Source: Bryobacterales bacterium (GTDB lineage: Bacteria; Acidobacteriota; Terriglobia; Bryobacterales; Bryobacteraceae). From it: a DNA stretch of 36,179 nt. Shown one piece after another: positions 21,314 through 30,293 of the stretch. Numbering within the stretch: the stretch's first letter is position 1; the number at the start of each line of letters is the position of its first letter. The notes below the pieces were generated by a model. That model was not told the origin of the DNA, did not search any database, and was given only the letters and a program-made list of their open reading frames with translations. Location: positions 1 to 36,179 of the forward strand of contig JAEUQG010000241.1 in NCBI GenBank assembly GCA_016789755.1, in the 5' to 3' direction. Made by a program: the position numbers and the translations under genes.

Positions 21314-24300
21314 TCAAAACATCAGCTTCAAAGCAAACTGCACAACGCGCCCGCCCGAAGACCCGTTGATCACCCCGAAGGTCGGAGTACCCAACAGCAG
21401 CCCAGGCAGCCCGAAGCTGTTCTGATTCAGAATATTGAAAAATTCCGCCCGGAATTGTGTATTGACCCGCTCGGTAATGGCCGTGTTCTTGAACAAAGAA
21501 AAATCCGAACTGGTGGCGCCCGGTCCGCGGATCGTGTTCTTGCCCAGATTGCCCAGCCGGAACAGCGGCGGCATGGCGTAGGCCGATCGGTTGAAGAAAT
21601 ACGTCCCCGCGTCGATGCCTCGCTGCTGGATGCTCGCCGCCGTGTCGATCCCGTCGAACTGCCCCGCCACCAGATTCGGACGCTGATTGTTGCCGCTTCC
21701 CGCTCCCGTGCCGATATTGGCATTGTCGCCCTGCGTGTTGATCTGCGCCGTCGGCCCGCTTTGCGCGTACGTAATCCCGTTCAACTGCCAGCCGCCGGCA
21801 ATCTTGTGCGACGCCCCGCCGCCATTGAGAAACGGCTTGCCCTTGCCGAACGGCAGTTCGTATCCGTAGCTGACCACGATGCGGTGCGGGATATCGAAAG
21901 CCGACGGACCTTTGTTGCCGCGCAGATCGCAACGGCACTGCGCATTCGACGGCGAACCGGTGAAGTTCGATGAGCTGTGCGAATCGTCGATCGCCTTCGA
22001 CCACGTATACGAAGTGAGGAAACTCAGCCCGTTGCCCAGACGCCGTTCCAGTTTCGTGATCAGCCCGTGGTAGGTGGACGATCCCCCGTTCTCCGATCCG
22101 ATGATCACAGTGGGAGAGAAGTTGGGGAACCGCACCCGTTGCGCCAGCGGCAGCGGCCGCGCCGGATCCTGCACCAGAATCCCTTCCCATTGCTGGAAGT
22201 TCGTGCGCCGCAGCAGATGATTGCCCTTCGATCCGACGTAGCCGATTTCCGCGATCAGGTTGCCCGCCAGTTCGCGCTCGATGTTGAAATTCCACTGCGC
22301 CACATAAGGAGTCTGGAACGTCGACAGCGTGAACGGCTGAATCGTCCCCGAAGGCAGGTTCGCTCCCGATGGAAACAACGTGTCTAAACGCAGCGTCGGA
22401 GTGAGCGGATCGGATTGGTAATTCTGCACGAAGAACAGCGGCGCGTTATTGCGGAGAAACTGCGCTTCGTTGCCTTCCTGCACATCGTAGAAGAAACCCA
22501 CCCCCGTGCGCACCACCGTGCGGTTCATGGGCCGGTAGGCCAGGCCCACGCGGGGAGCGAAATTGTTCCTGTCCGGAGTGAAAATACGCTCCGGAATTTC
22601 CCGCCCGGCGCTCACAATGCCCTGCCCCGGCACGAAAGCATTCGAGGTGCCGGCCAGCAGCAGCCGCCCGCGCGGATCGTCGAAGTCCACCACGGTGTAG
22701 CGGTTCAGCTTCTCCTTCCACGGGCTGACATACTCATAGCGCATCCCCAGATTCAAGGTCAGCCGCGAGTTCAGTTTCCAGTCATCCTGCACGTAGACCG
22801 AATACAGTTCGTTGTAGTTGTGCGCCAACTGGTCGCCCGATGCCGCCGCCGCCGTGAGCGGAAAGCCCATCAGCAAATCCGCAATCGCGCTGCCCGTCCC
22901 CGCCGCCGACGCCGGATTCGTGCTGAACTGCCCCGTGAAACTGAACGAACCCCGATCGTTGTTCGCCACCAACTGCGTGAGCCGCGTGCGGCGGAAATCG
23001 ATGCCCGTCTTGAGCGTGTGCGCTCCGCGAATCCAGGTGAGGTTGTTCACCAATTGCCAGGTTTGCGTAATGGCATTCTGTGGGAACTGCGAGCCCGGCC
23101 CGATGCCCGTAAATCCGCCCGTGAATCCGAAGTTGGGCAACCCGAAGCTGGTCACCGGATCCGAAGTCGTATTGGTGAAGCCGAACAGGTCGCGCGCCGG
23201 ATTCTCGCCCACCGATCCTTCCGGCGGCGTCAGATACTTGTTGCGGTTGAAGCCCAGCCGCAATTCGTTCAACAACGAAGGGCTCAGCGTATGCACCCAG
23301 TTGAATGCCGCGTTCTGGCCGCGGATGTCGTCCAGCGTCCCGTTCAACGGAATCGTCGCATAGCGCGTGCGGAACGAATCGAGCACGGAGTAGCGCACGA
23401 AGATGCTGTCCTTGCCCGAAAAGCGATGGTCGACGCGCGTGTTCCCCTGGTTGTTGTCGTTCACCTGACCGACGTCGCGTGCGAAGTTCTGCCCCACGCG
23501 CCCGGAAAAGTTCGGAGCGGGAAACAACGGAAGCACCTTCTGCGCCCGTGCCGAGACGCGTGACGCGGGCACGCGGTTGCCGGGAAACTGCTGCCGCGTC
23601 CGTGTCGCCGCATCGAGCGTCGAAGGGTCGAAAACGCGCGGATCGCCCGCAGCGCTGAAATCGCCTTGCAGTTGCTGCGGCGTGGGCACAAACGAGAATC
23701 CCGTGCCGCCGGTGCGGATGCGCTGGCCTTCGTAATTGACGAAGAAAAATGTCTTGTCGGATACGATCGGCCCGCCGAAGGTGCCGCCGAACTGATTCTG
23801 CTTCAGCGCCGCCGGCTTGCCTGGCTGGAAGAAGCTGCGGCTGGCCAGTTTGTCGTTGCGGTTGAACTCGAACAACGTCCCCCGGAACTGATTGCCGCCC
23901 GATTTGAGCGCCGTCAGCACCTGCGTCGCGCCCCGCCCGAACTCGGCGGAGTAGGCGTTCTGCAGCACCTTGAACTCCTCGATGGCGTCGATCGACGGCG
24001 TCACCGAAGGCGTCTGGAACGAAACATCGTTCGTGTCCACTCCGTCCAGTAGAAAGCTCACGGAAGTGTCCCGTGCGCCGACGGAATTGACACTGCGCGA
24101 GACGCCCTTCTGCCCCGCGGTCGCGCCGGCGCGCGAAGGAACTACCCCAGGAATCAGCCGCGCCAGTTGCAGATAATCGCGCCCGTTCAACGGCAGTTCC
24201 ACCACTTGTTTGTTGGTCACCACATGCCCGATATCGGAGGTGTCCGTCTTGAGCAGCAGCGCATTGGCAGTGACCTCGATGCGCTCGGAAACTTCGCCTA

Positions 24301-24610
24301 CCGCCAGCTTCACATCGACGCGCGCCGTCTGGTTCACTTCCAGCTTGATGCCTGTCAGCGAGCGCACCTTGAAGCCCGATTGCTTCACCTCAATGTTGTA
24401 GGTGGCCGGCAGAAGCGCCGGAAAGGTAAAGCCGCCGCTGTCGTCGGTGGTGGCATTCTTCGTTTCGTTGGTGCCCGTATTCTTGAGGGTCACCGAAGCG
24501 CCCGGAATAATGGCGCCCGATTCATCCGTGACGGTTCCTAACAAAGTTCCGCGCACGAATTGTGCATGGAGAGACAATGCCGCCAGCAGCAGCAGGACGA
24601 GGCTTCTCAT
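21314..24610 (-). CDS. Oar-like TonB-dependent receptor with carboxypeptidase-regulatory domain
   Basis: The 1,098-residue outer-membrane receptor has a signal peptide (MRSLVLLLLAALSLHAQ). A carboxypeptidase-regulatory domain follows at about 17-100 (GTVTDESGAIIPGASVTLKN). The plug has VVELPLNGRDYLQLARLIPG and VSFLLDGVDTNDVSF, then QNAYSAEFGRGATQVL marks the plug-barrel hinge. The beta-barrel ends QFALKLMF. Architecture is the same as the receptor at 6362-9772, but sequences differ enough to suggest different ligands. The ATG at 24610 has AGGGAG 8 nt upstream. It lies 20 nt downstream of the ppa gene's start on the same strand, so readthrough into ppa is possible. Ligand is unknown. Confidence 0.93.
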   Translation of the reverse strand: MRSLVLLLLAALSLHAQFVRGTLLGTVTDESGAIIPGASVTLKNTGTNETKNATTDDSGGFTFPALLPATYNIEVKQSGFKVRSLTGIKLEVNQTARVDVKLAVGEVSERIEVTANALLLKTDTSDIGHVVTNKQVVELPLNGRDYLQLARLIPGVVPSRAGATAGQKGVSRSVNSVGARDTSVSFLLDGVDTNDVSFQTPSVTPSIDAIEEFKVLQNAYSAEFGRGATQVLTALKSGGNQFRGTLFEFNRNDKLASRSFFQPGKPAALKQNQFGGTFGGPIVSDKTFFFVNYEGQRIRTGGTGFSFVPTPQQLQGDFSAAGDPRVFDPSTLDAATRTRQQFPGNRVPASRVSARAQKVLPLFPAPNFSGRVGQNFARDVGQVNDNNQGNTRVDHRFSGKDSIFVRYSVLDSFRTRYATIPLNGTLDDIRGQNAAFNWVHTLSPSLLNELRLGFNRNKYLTPPEGSVGENPARDLFGFTNTTSDPVTSFGLPNFGFTGGFTGIGPGSQFPQNAITQTWQLVNNLTWIRGAHTLKTGIDFRRTRLTQLVANNDRGSFSFTGQFSTNPASAAGTGSAIADLLMGFPLTAAAASGDQLAHNYNELYSVYVQDDWKLNSRLTLNLGMRYEYVSPWKEKLNRYTVVDFDDPRGRLLLAGTSNAFVPGQGIVSAGREIPERIFTPDRNNFAPRVGLAYRPMNRTVVRTGVGFFYDVQEGNEAQFLRNNAPLFFVQNYQSDPLTPTLRLDTLFPSGANLPSGTIQPFTLSTFQTPYVAQWNFNIERELAGNLIAEIGYVGSKGNHLLRRTNFQQWEGILVQDPARPLPLAQRVRFPNFSPTVIIGSENGGSSTYHGLITKLERRLGNGLSFLTSYTWSKAIDDSHSSSNFTGSPSNAQCRCDLRGNKGPSAFDIPHRIVVSYGYELPFGKGKPFLNGGGASHKIAGGWQLNGITYAQSGPTAQINTQGDNANIGTGAGSGNNQRPNLVAGQFDGIDTAASIQQRGIDAGTYFFNRSAYAMPPLFRLGNLGKNTIRGPGATSSDFSLFKNTAITERVNTQFRAEFFNILNQNSFGLPGLLLGTPTFGVINGSSGGRVVQFALKLMF

Positions 24611-24685
24611 GAGGCAACTCCCTAAAGCAGATCTTTCCCCTACGACCCGGTTGACTCTGAGTTTACCACCGGCGGCAGGACAGCT

Positions 24686-24976
24686 TTACGGCATTTCCGG
24701 ATCGCTGTATTCGACGAAGGAGGCGCTCTCGCCGTTCTTTTCAATGCGCAGGAAACCGGGGTCCGCCATCACCGGTTCGGGTGCGGACAGATGCGCCTTG
24801 CCCTGCGAATCGCGATCCACGGTTCCCTTGGTCTTCGGGTCGGAGTCCGCTGCCCGTGAGAAGACAACCTTGCCGGAATTGCCCGGGAAGATGATCTCGA
24901 AATCCACGGGCCGCCCCGCCAGTTCCACCACCAGCGTCATCCCCTTGGGCAGCCGCACTTTGTACGGATATGTCAT
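24686..24976 (-). CDS. Small beta-rich hypothetical protein in kinase operon
   Basis: The 96-residue protein is not recognised. It has no signal peptide or membrane segment. Short strands (YKVRLPKGMTLVVELAG, DFEIIFPGNSGKVVFS) are followed by a charged stretch with DSDPKTKGTVDRDSQGK and a final FLRIEKNGESASFVEY. Its composition and ordered strands suggest a compact beta-sandwich. It begins 16 nt after the stop of the Ser/Thr kinase gene, and a purine-rich GGAAATAAAGAAA precedes the ATG, so it is probably translated from the sigma-kinase message. It could be a kinase substrate or accessory protein, but that rests on position alone. Confidence 0.6.
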   Translation of the reverse strand: MTYPYKVRLPKGMTLVVELAGRPVDFEIIFPGNSGKVVFSRAADSDPKTKGTVDRDSQGKAHLSAPEPVMADPGFLRIEKNGESASFVEYSDPEMP

Positions 24977-24992
24977 TTTCTTTATTTCCTTT

Positions 24993-27659
24993 CTATTTCC
25001 GAATCATTTCCTGAAAACGCCGGTCCCCGGCGAGTTCCGGCGACAAGCCTGAGTCGCGGGAGATTTCCCGCGCCAACTCGGCCGGCGCCGCTTCCAACAA
25101 GCGCAAAGCGGACTCCCGGTCGCGCAGCATGTCGTACGCAAGCACTAGGCGTTTGCGCACGCGCCCGGCCGGCGAACCGGCCACCGCAAGCGTATCCGCG
25201 ATGCGCCCGCGCGCCCTTGCCCCGTTGCCGAGCGCTGCATGGTAATAGGCGCACCACGCCAGCCGCTCCGGGTCGCGCGGCGACGCGGCGATGCCCCCTT
25301 CGGCCTGCTCCAATCCCGACGTGAACGCTCTCGCCGCATTCACGTTGTCGGCCAGCCTGCGGTAGACAAGCGCCAGCGGCGCCCACGTTTTGTAGTTGGG
25401 CGGACCAGTGCGCAGCGCCTCTTCATAGGCGGCGATGGCCTGATTGGAACGTCCCTGCCGGACATGAATATCGCCCAGCAACTCGAGCGCCGCCAGGCTC
25501 CGCTTTCCTCCCAGAACCTCCTCCACCGCGCGCTCGGCCTCGCCGGTGCGGCCCGATTCCAGATAGAGCACTGCCAGATTCAGCTTCGTCCTGGCGCTTG
25601 CCGGATGAAGGCGCAGGGCCTGGTTCCAGAGTTGCTCGGCGCGCGGCAGGTTGCGTAGTTCGTAATAAAATATCCCCGCGTCGGCATAGGGTTTGTAGTA
25701 TTGCGGATGGCGCTCCATGGCGATTCGGAACGGCACTTCCGCCTCACTGTTGCGCCCCAGGTAATGCAGTTCCCAGCCGATGCCCAGCAGTGGCTGCGGG
25801 TCGTTCGGATCCAGTTCTGAGGCTCGCTGAAAGTCGGCCCGCGCGCGCTCGAACTGGCCCATGAAGTGATTCAGCCTTCCCCGCGCAAGCTGCACGTGCG
25901 CCATCTCGGCGTCCAATCGTTCGGCCTTTTCGAGCAGCGCCAGCGCCCGTGCGTGCAGCGTGTCGTCGCCGCTTGCATACACCATGCCGGTGAGCGCCTC
26001 GGCCAAACCCGCGTAACCAAGTGCGGAATCGGGAGCGGCGGCCATCACGCGCTCGAAATACGGCACACTAAGATGCGCCTGCTGGTTCTCCGCCCGCACC
26101 AGCGCAAGCCCCTGTGCGTAGTCGGCGTAAACGGAGGCGGGAAGTTCCTGGCGGCGCGGCTCGGCATGCAAGCGCAGCATCTCGATGGATTCGCCCACCA
26201 CTCGCGATTGCAAATCGAACCATTGATCGGCCAGAGATCCGCCGGGCCGCACCGGGACCCATTGCCGCAGCAGTTGCCCGCTCGCCGTATCGGCCAGCGA
26301 CACGGCGGCGCGCCATCCCTCCCCCTGTCGCCGCACCTGTGTGACGATGGCGTGCGTGGCGCCGAGCACTGCCTTGGCTTGCGCCGGCCCTCGCGCCTCT
26401 TCCCGCGCCGCCTGCGTCACATCGAAAACCGCCAGCGGCCGCCGCGTGTGCCGCAGCGTCTTGAACCGGTACGACAGATCGTGCAGGCAGCCCTGCGTGA
26501 GTGCGGACCAGTCTCCTTCCGCGGGCCCCTGCGCAGGCAGCACGGCGAGACGAACGATAGTGGAAGGCCACCACGCTTCCTTCGCCCATAACCCGCCAAC
26601 CAGGCCCGCGGCAGCTATCGCAAACACACGCCGCGAGCGACGCGAGAGCATCCGCAACACTTCCGCCACGCTTTGCGGACGCCGCCGCGGATCGGGGTGC
26701 AAACAAGCCGCGAGCACCGCCCGCGCCCCATCCCCTCCCGCGATCCGGGGCGCTTCGTGCAACCTCTCCCGCCACGAAACACCCTCGCCGAAAGGCGGCC
26801 GGCCGAACTCCATTTCGTGCAGCAGCACTCCCAACGCGTAGATATCGGATTGCACCGTGGCCCGGCGGCCCATCCACAACTCCGGTGCAACGTAGGATGG
26901 CGTGCCGCGCAGTTCGCTGTGGAAAACATCGCTGTCCTGCGCCAGTCCGAAGTCCATCAGCACGGCGCGCCGCGAAGCACCGGATTCATCCAGCATCACG
27001 TTGCCCGCCTTCAAGTCGCGATGCACGATTCCCGCCGCATGTACCGCCGCCAGCCCCTGGCAGATCTGGCCCGCCACGGCGGCGCCCTCCGCCGAGCGCA
27101 GCCATCCGGGCGCCTTCGCTTCAGGCCGCCGCTTCAGATATTCAGAGAGCGGCGGCCCCTCGATGAACTCCATCGTTAGGAAATCGATCTCCCCCGTCGA
27201 AGTGGCTTCCGTATGAATCTCGAACACGCGGCAGACGTTGGGATGATGAACCAGCAGCGCTTTGCGCGCTTCCTCCGTAAGGCGCTTGCGGAACTCGAAA
27301 CGCGGGCACTTCACCGCCGTGCGCCGGCGGAGTTTCTCGTCGAACGCCTCGTACACCACGCTCATCCCGCCTTCTCCCGCAACGCGCACGATGCGGTAGC
27401 GCCCCGACAGAATGCAGTCTCCAGGAACAAAAGGGCGATCCATCCGCTCCCGCGTCAACACCGGAGTGAGCAGGAAACCCATCATGCGGCCCTCCCAGCG
27501 TAGACGCCGCATCACCTCCCGTTGCAGTTCCGGTTCATCCTCGCAGGCTTCGCGCACGAATCCCTCGCGTTCGCCTTCGGGGCGGCTCAGCGCCGCTTGA
27601 AAGATCGCGATGGCTACGTCGTCGCCGCGGGGCGGCTCTGCGGATGAGATGGCTTCCAC
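24993..27659 (-). CDS. Ser/Thr protein kinase with C-terminal TPR repeats
   Basis: The 888-residue protein has a Hanks-type kinase domain at about 85-340. The glycine loop is GEGGMSVVY (95-103), the ATP lysine is K117 in TAVKC, the catalytic loop is HRDLKAGN (213-220), followed by DFGLA (236-240) and YVAPE (256-260). All catalytic residues are present. A short hydrophobic segment at 345-358 may cross the membrane, placing the rest outside the cytoplasm. The C-terminal half holds an adenylate-cyclase-associated-like region and many TPRs (PLLGIGWELHYLGRNSEAEV and later). The gene overlaps the sigma factor by 46 nt. Such pairs in bacteria suggest the kinase activates the sigma factor by phosphorylation. 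Start is set at the first ATG; no shorter start fits well. Confidence 0.92.
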   Translation of the reverse strand: MEAISSAEPPRGDDVAIAIFQAALSRPEGEREGFVREACEDEPELQREVMRRLRWEGRMMGFLLTPVLTRERMDRPFVPGDCILSGRYRIVRVAGEGGMSVVYEAFDEKLRRRTAVKCPRFEFRKRLTEEARKALLVHHPNVCRVFEIHTEATSTGEIDFLTMEFIEGPPLSEYLKRRPEAKAPGWLRSAEGAAVAGQICQGLAAVHAAGIVHRDLKAGNVMLDESGASRRAVLMDFGLAQDSDVFHSELRGTPSYVAPELWMGRRATVQSDIYALGVLLHEMEFGRPPFGEGVSWRERLHEAPRIAGGDGARAVLAACLHPDPRRRPQSVAEVLRMLSRRSRRVFAIAAAGLVGGLWAKEAWWPSTIVRLAVLPAQGPAEGDWSALTQGCLHDLSYRFKTLRHTRRPLAVFDVTQAAREEARGPAQAKAVLGATHAIVTQVRRQGEGWRAAVSLADTASGQLLRQWVPVRPGGSLADQWFDLQSRVVGESIEMLRLHAEPRRQELPASVYADYAQGLALVRAENQQAHLSVPYFERVMAAAPDSALGYAGLAEALTGMVYASGDDTLHARALALLEKAERLDAEMAHVQLARGRLNHFMGQFERARADFQRASELDPNDPQPLLGIGWELHYLGRNSEAEVPFRIAMERHPQYYKPYADAGIFYYELRNLPRAEQLWNQALRLHPASARTKLNLAVLYLESGRTGEAERAVEEVLGGKRSLAALELLGDIHVRQGRSNQAIAAYEEALRTGPPNYKTWAPLALVYRRLADNVNAARAFTSGLEQAEGGIAASPRDPERLAWCAYYHAALGNGARARGRIADTLAVAGSPAGRVRKRLVLAYDMLRDRESALRLLEAAPAELAREISRDSGLSPELAGDRRFQEMIRK

Positions 27660-28219
27660 TGTTGTGCCTCGGCCCGTTCAAACAGCCAGATGCGCGCATC
27701 GTGCCACTTGCTCTGCATCGAACGCAACGGCAGATCCAGCACCTCCGCCGTCTCCTCGTCGGTCATTCCGAAGAAGAACTTCAGTTCCACAATCGAGCAT
27801 TCGAGCGGCATCGTCTCCCGCATCCGGTCCAGCAGTTCATCGATGGCCAGCGCCAGATCCCGCCGCTCGGAAAACGATGTCAATCCTTCCGGCAATCCTT
27901 CAAGCGGCAGCACGTCCACCTTCGGACGCGACCGCGCGTAGTCGATCAACTCTCTGCGCATGGCCCTGGCCGTAACAGCGAAAAAATGCGCCCGGTCCCG
28001 CAAAGAAAGTTTCGCCCCGGCAAGCCGCAGATATACCTCGTTCACCAGTTCCGTGCCTTGCAGCGTGTGGTCCGGCCGTTCGCGGTTCAACAACGATTGC
28101 GCCAGCCGCCGCAGTTGCGGCATGACGATCTCGAAGAGCCGGTTCTCCGCCTGTTTGTCGCCCGCGCGTACTCTTTCGAGCAGAGCCGTGACTTCACCCG
28201 CGCCAGATTGCATCCCCAT
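27614..28219 (-). CDS. ECF-type RNA polymerase sigma factor (TIGR02999-like)
   Basis: The 201-residue sigma factor has a region 2 with GTELVNEVYLRLAG (55-68) and RAMRRELIDYARSR, and a region 4 HTH with MTDEETAEVLDLPLRSMQSKW. It fits the ECF group common in Acidobacteria and Planctomycetes that lacks anti-sigma factors. The usual acidic DAED patch that contacts the core polymerase reads QGTE, with Thr56 in it. In the Vibrio EcfP/PknT pair a Thr in this patch is phosphorylated by the neighbouring kinase to activate the sigma factor; the same may hold here. ATG 28213 is an alternative start. GAGG precedes both. A TATAGT box lies about 35 nt upstream on the minus strand. Confidence 0.93.
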   Translation of the reverse strand: MGMQSGAGEVTALLERVRAGDKQAENRLFEIVMPQLRRLAQSLLNRERPDHTLQGTELVNEVYLRLAGAKLSLRDRAHFFAVTARAMRRELIDYARSRPKVDVLPLEGLPEGLTSFSERRDLALAIDELLDRMRETMPLECSIVELKFFFGMTDEETAEVLDLPLRSMQSKWHDARIWLFERAEAQQWKPSHPQSRPAATT

Positions 28220-28321
28220 CCCTCGATTCCTCGTTTTTTCCAGCGTTGTGTTTGTCTACTATACAGCACCCGTGCAGGGATTTTTTTGCGGACCATTGCC
28301 GCAACCCGCGCTAAGTGGTTC

Positions 28322-28699
28322 ATGCAAACACTCAACGGAAAATGGACCTACCGCAGTTACTGCCCCATGGCGGGCGCCGCCGGCCGGCCGGCTACCATCG
28401 CTGCCCCGTGGGCCCCCTTGGGCGAACTCACCGTGAGCACGGACGAAAGCGGCGCCGTCTCCGGCACCCTGGCCTTTGGCCCCAAAGCGCAATTGAAGGT
28501 TACGGGCGGCGTCAAAGCGGCGCAAGCGGATATGCCCGAGGGAGTGGAACTGACGGCCGAAGGGATGGGCGCCGTGTATCTCGTGCGCGGATACTTCGCC
28601 GCCGGAGGCTTACTCGTCGGCGTGGTCCTGTCTCTCGGCGGTGACATCGCCAAACAGCCTGCCGGCACGCTCGGCGCTTTCGTTCTGCTCGCCGTTTGA
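28322..28699 (+). CDS. Small beta-rich cytoplasmic hypothetical protein
   Basis: The 125-residue protein is not recognised. It has no signal peptide. It starts MQTLNGKWTYRSYCP, with a G-x-W near the first strand, then repeated short strands separated by turns (GELTVSTDESGAVSGTLAFG, GVELTAEG, GGLLVGVVLSLGGD) and ends in GTLGAFVLLAV. A GxW start followed by an all-beta meander recalls calycin-type barrels such as avidin and lipocalins; this is a structural guess. The ATG at 28322 is chosen because the homologous-looking core begins there; no ribosome-binding site is clear. The TPR protein gene starts within or 9 nt after its stop. Confidence 0.65.
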   Translation: MQTLNGKWTYRSYCPMAGAAGRPATIAAPWAPLGELTVSTDESGAVSGTLAFGPKAQLKVTGGVKAAQADMPEGVELTAEGMGAVYLVRGYFAAGGLLVGVVLSLGGDIAKQPAGTLGAFVLLAV

Positions 28700-28707
28700 G
28701 CAGGCAA

Positions 28708-29811
28708 ATGCGGATCGCCATCCTGCTCTCACTCTCCGTGTGCGTCCTTCCGGCCCAGCAGGACCCAGGCTGGGAAGGCACACGCCAAGCCGAGTTCTTG
28801 CGCCTTGCCGCCGGCGGCCGGATGACGGAGGCGCACGCGCTCGGCCTCACTCTCCTATCGGAAGCGGAAGGGAATTCTTCGCCCCGTTATCGCGCCGCGA
28901 TTCTGCAAATGGTAGGTACGCTCGACAATCAACTCGGCCGCTTCCAGGCCGCCGAAACCTACCTGCAACAAGCGTTGTCGTTGATCGGGGCCGAATCCGG
29001 ACAGGCCCCCGACCTGCTGTTGGCGGTCCTCTCGTCGCTCGCCGAAGTGAAGGTCAACCGCAACCGCCCGCGCGAAGCAGAAGCCGATCTGCAACAGGCC
29101 TTGGACGCCGGCAAACGCTATTTCCCCAACGGCCATCGCCGCTTGGCGCAGGTATGGGATTCCTATGGACTGCTCCACTGGTCGCGCGGCCAATACGCCA
29201 AGGCCGAGGATGCCTTCCGGCAGTCGCTGACGATTCTCGAACGAGAGTTCGGCCCAGCCCATTCCGATGTCAACGCGGAGACCGCAAGACTCGGAATGCT
29301 GCTGCTATCCATCGGCAGGGATTCGGAAGCCGCCACGTTGCTGCGTCAGAGCACAAGCTACTTACAGGAAAGCCTCGGAAAGATGCACCCTGCCGCCATC
29401 CTCTCCTTCTGTGCGCTGGGCGCGGCGCTGGCCAAGCCGTCGCCGGAAGAGAGCGATCGCATCCTGCGCGAAGGCTTGGCGGATTGGAGGCGCGCCGGAC
29501 TTTCCGAAGTGCACCCGTCCATCGCCCAGTTCACCGCGGCACACGCCGCGGCGCTGTCGAATCGAGGCCGCGCCCGCGAAGCGGTGGAGATTCACCGTCG
29601 CGCGCTCGACCTCAGCGGACAGTTGCTCGGCCGCGAACACACCCTCGTCGTGCGGCAGATGCTGCAGCACGCCCGCTTGCTCGATGCCGCAAAACGCGGA
29701 AAGGAAGCCGCGCGGCTGCGCAAGGAAGCCGAACGGATCCGCGTCGCGCGAGGATACGGCGATCTCAGCGGGCAGACCATCGACATCGGTGTATTGCGGG
29801 GTGTCCGCTAG
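28708..29811 (+). CDS. Exported TPR-repeat protein
   Basis: The 367-residue protein has a signal peptide (MRIAILLSLSVCVLPAQ) and at least five helical repeats of tetratricopeptide type. Repeats such as NQLGRFQAAETYLQQALSL, RPREAEADLQQALDAGKRYF and SRGQYAKAEDAFRQSLTILE appear, with 42-residue spacing like kinesin-light-chain repeats. It probably acts as a periplasmic binding scaffold; no catalytic motif is visible. A TTG at 28696 overlapping the upstream stop is a possible alternative start, but ATG 28708 gives the cleaner signal peptide. A strong hairpin follows 5 nt after the stop. Confidence 0.85.
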   Translation: MRIAILLSLSVCVLPAQQDPGWEGTRQAEFLRLAAGGRMTEAHALGLTLLSEAEGNSSPRYRAAILQMVGTLDNQLGRFQAAETYLQQALSLIGAESGQAPDLLLAVLSSLAEVKVNRNRPREAEADLQQALDAGKRYFPNGHRRLAQVWDSYGLLHWSRGQYAKAEDAFRQSLTILEREFGPAHSDVNAETARLGMLLLSIGRDSEAATLLRQSTSYLQESLGKMHPAAILSFCALGAALAKPSPEESDRILREGLADWRRAGLSEVHPSIAQFTAAHAAALSNRGRAREAVEIHRRALDLSGQLLGREHTLVVRQMLQHARLLDAAKRGKEAARLRKEAERIRVARGYGDLSGQTIDIGVLRGVR

Positions 29812-29816
29812 ATCAC

Positions 29817-29846
29817 CCGGGGGCGCACAAACACACGCGCCCCCGG
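29817..29846. terminator. Strong GC hairpin between convergent genes
   Basis: A perfect 10-bp stem (CCGGGGGCGC and GCGCCCCCGG) encloses a 10-nt loop, ACAAACACAC. It starts 5 nt after the TPR gene stop and lies before the end of the convergent DUF2934 gene. No T-run follows on either strand, so it is a bidirectional 3'-end hairpin rather than a textbook intrinsic terminator. Confidence 0.6.
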
Positions 29847-29890
29847 CGGTTCAGGTTATCTCAAGGAAAATCCCAGCTAACAGGGGGGAA

Positions 29891-30166
29891 TTATTGGCGC
29901 CGCTCGGATGGCATTGCCAGTTTGTTCATTACTTCGCGTTCCGCACGCAGCCAGTCCTCAACGGCATTGCCGTGTTCCTGTCCGCGTTCCATCCAGAAGA
30001 AATACGCCAGTTTCGCGATTTCCTGCTGGAGCGTTTCATAACTTTGCGCAACGGGGGCAGGCGCCGCAACTTTGCGGGCGCGCGGTTTCTTTTCCTTTAC
30101 AGGAGCCGCGGCAACCGGCTTCGGTTCCACGGCGGCGGTAACGGATTTGCTACTTTTCTTGGGCAT
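29891..30166 (-). CDS. DUF2934 domain protein
   Basis: The 91-residue protein has a Lys/Ala/Pro-rich N-terminal half (about 1-40, PKKSSKSV, KEKKPRARKVAA) followed by the DUF2934 helical motif at 45-80. The motif core is IAKLAYFFWMERGQEHGN followed by DWLRAEREV. This small domain is common in proteobacteria and Acidobacteriota; its function is unknown. The basic tail could bind nucleic acid, which is inference. The frame continues upstream, but the ATG at 30166 begins the natural MPKKSSK N-terminus. It is transcribed divergently from the dehydrogenase operon. Confidence 0.85.
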   Translation of the reverse strand: MPKKSSKSVTAAVEPKPVAAAPVKEKKPRARKVAAPAPVAQSYETLQQEIAKLAYFFWMERGQEHGNAVEDWLRAEREVMNKLAMPSERRQ

Positions 30167-30277
30167 AATACAAAAACTGCTCGAAACATTAGGATACCAC
30201 ATTCCAAGAACATTTTCTTCCCTGCATGTTTTAATCCCCCTTCCCCGCCCTTGTTCCGGCCCCCTCCCCCCACGCGA

Positions 30278-30283
30278 TACAAT
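30278..30283 (+). promoter_or_regulatory. Candidate -10 box of the dehydrogenase-kinase operon
   Basis: TACAAT ends 10 nt before the ATG at 30294, implying a leader of about 4 nt. It follows a C-rich tract and has no clear -35 hexamer at 17 nt. Confidence 0.4.
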
Positions 30284-30293
30284 AACGTTCTTC

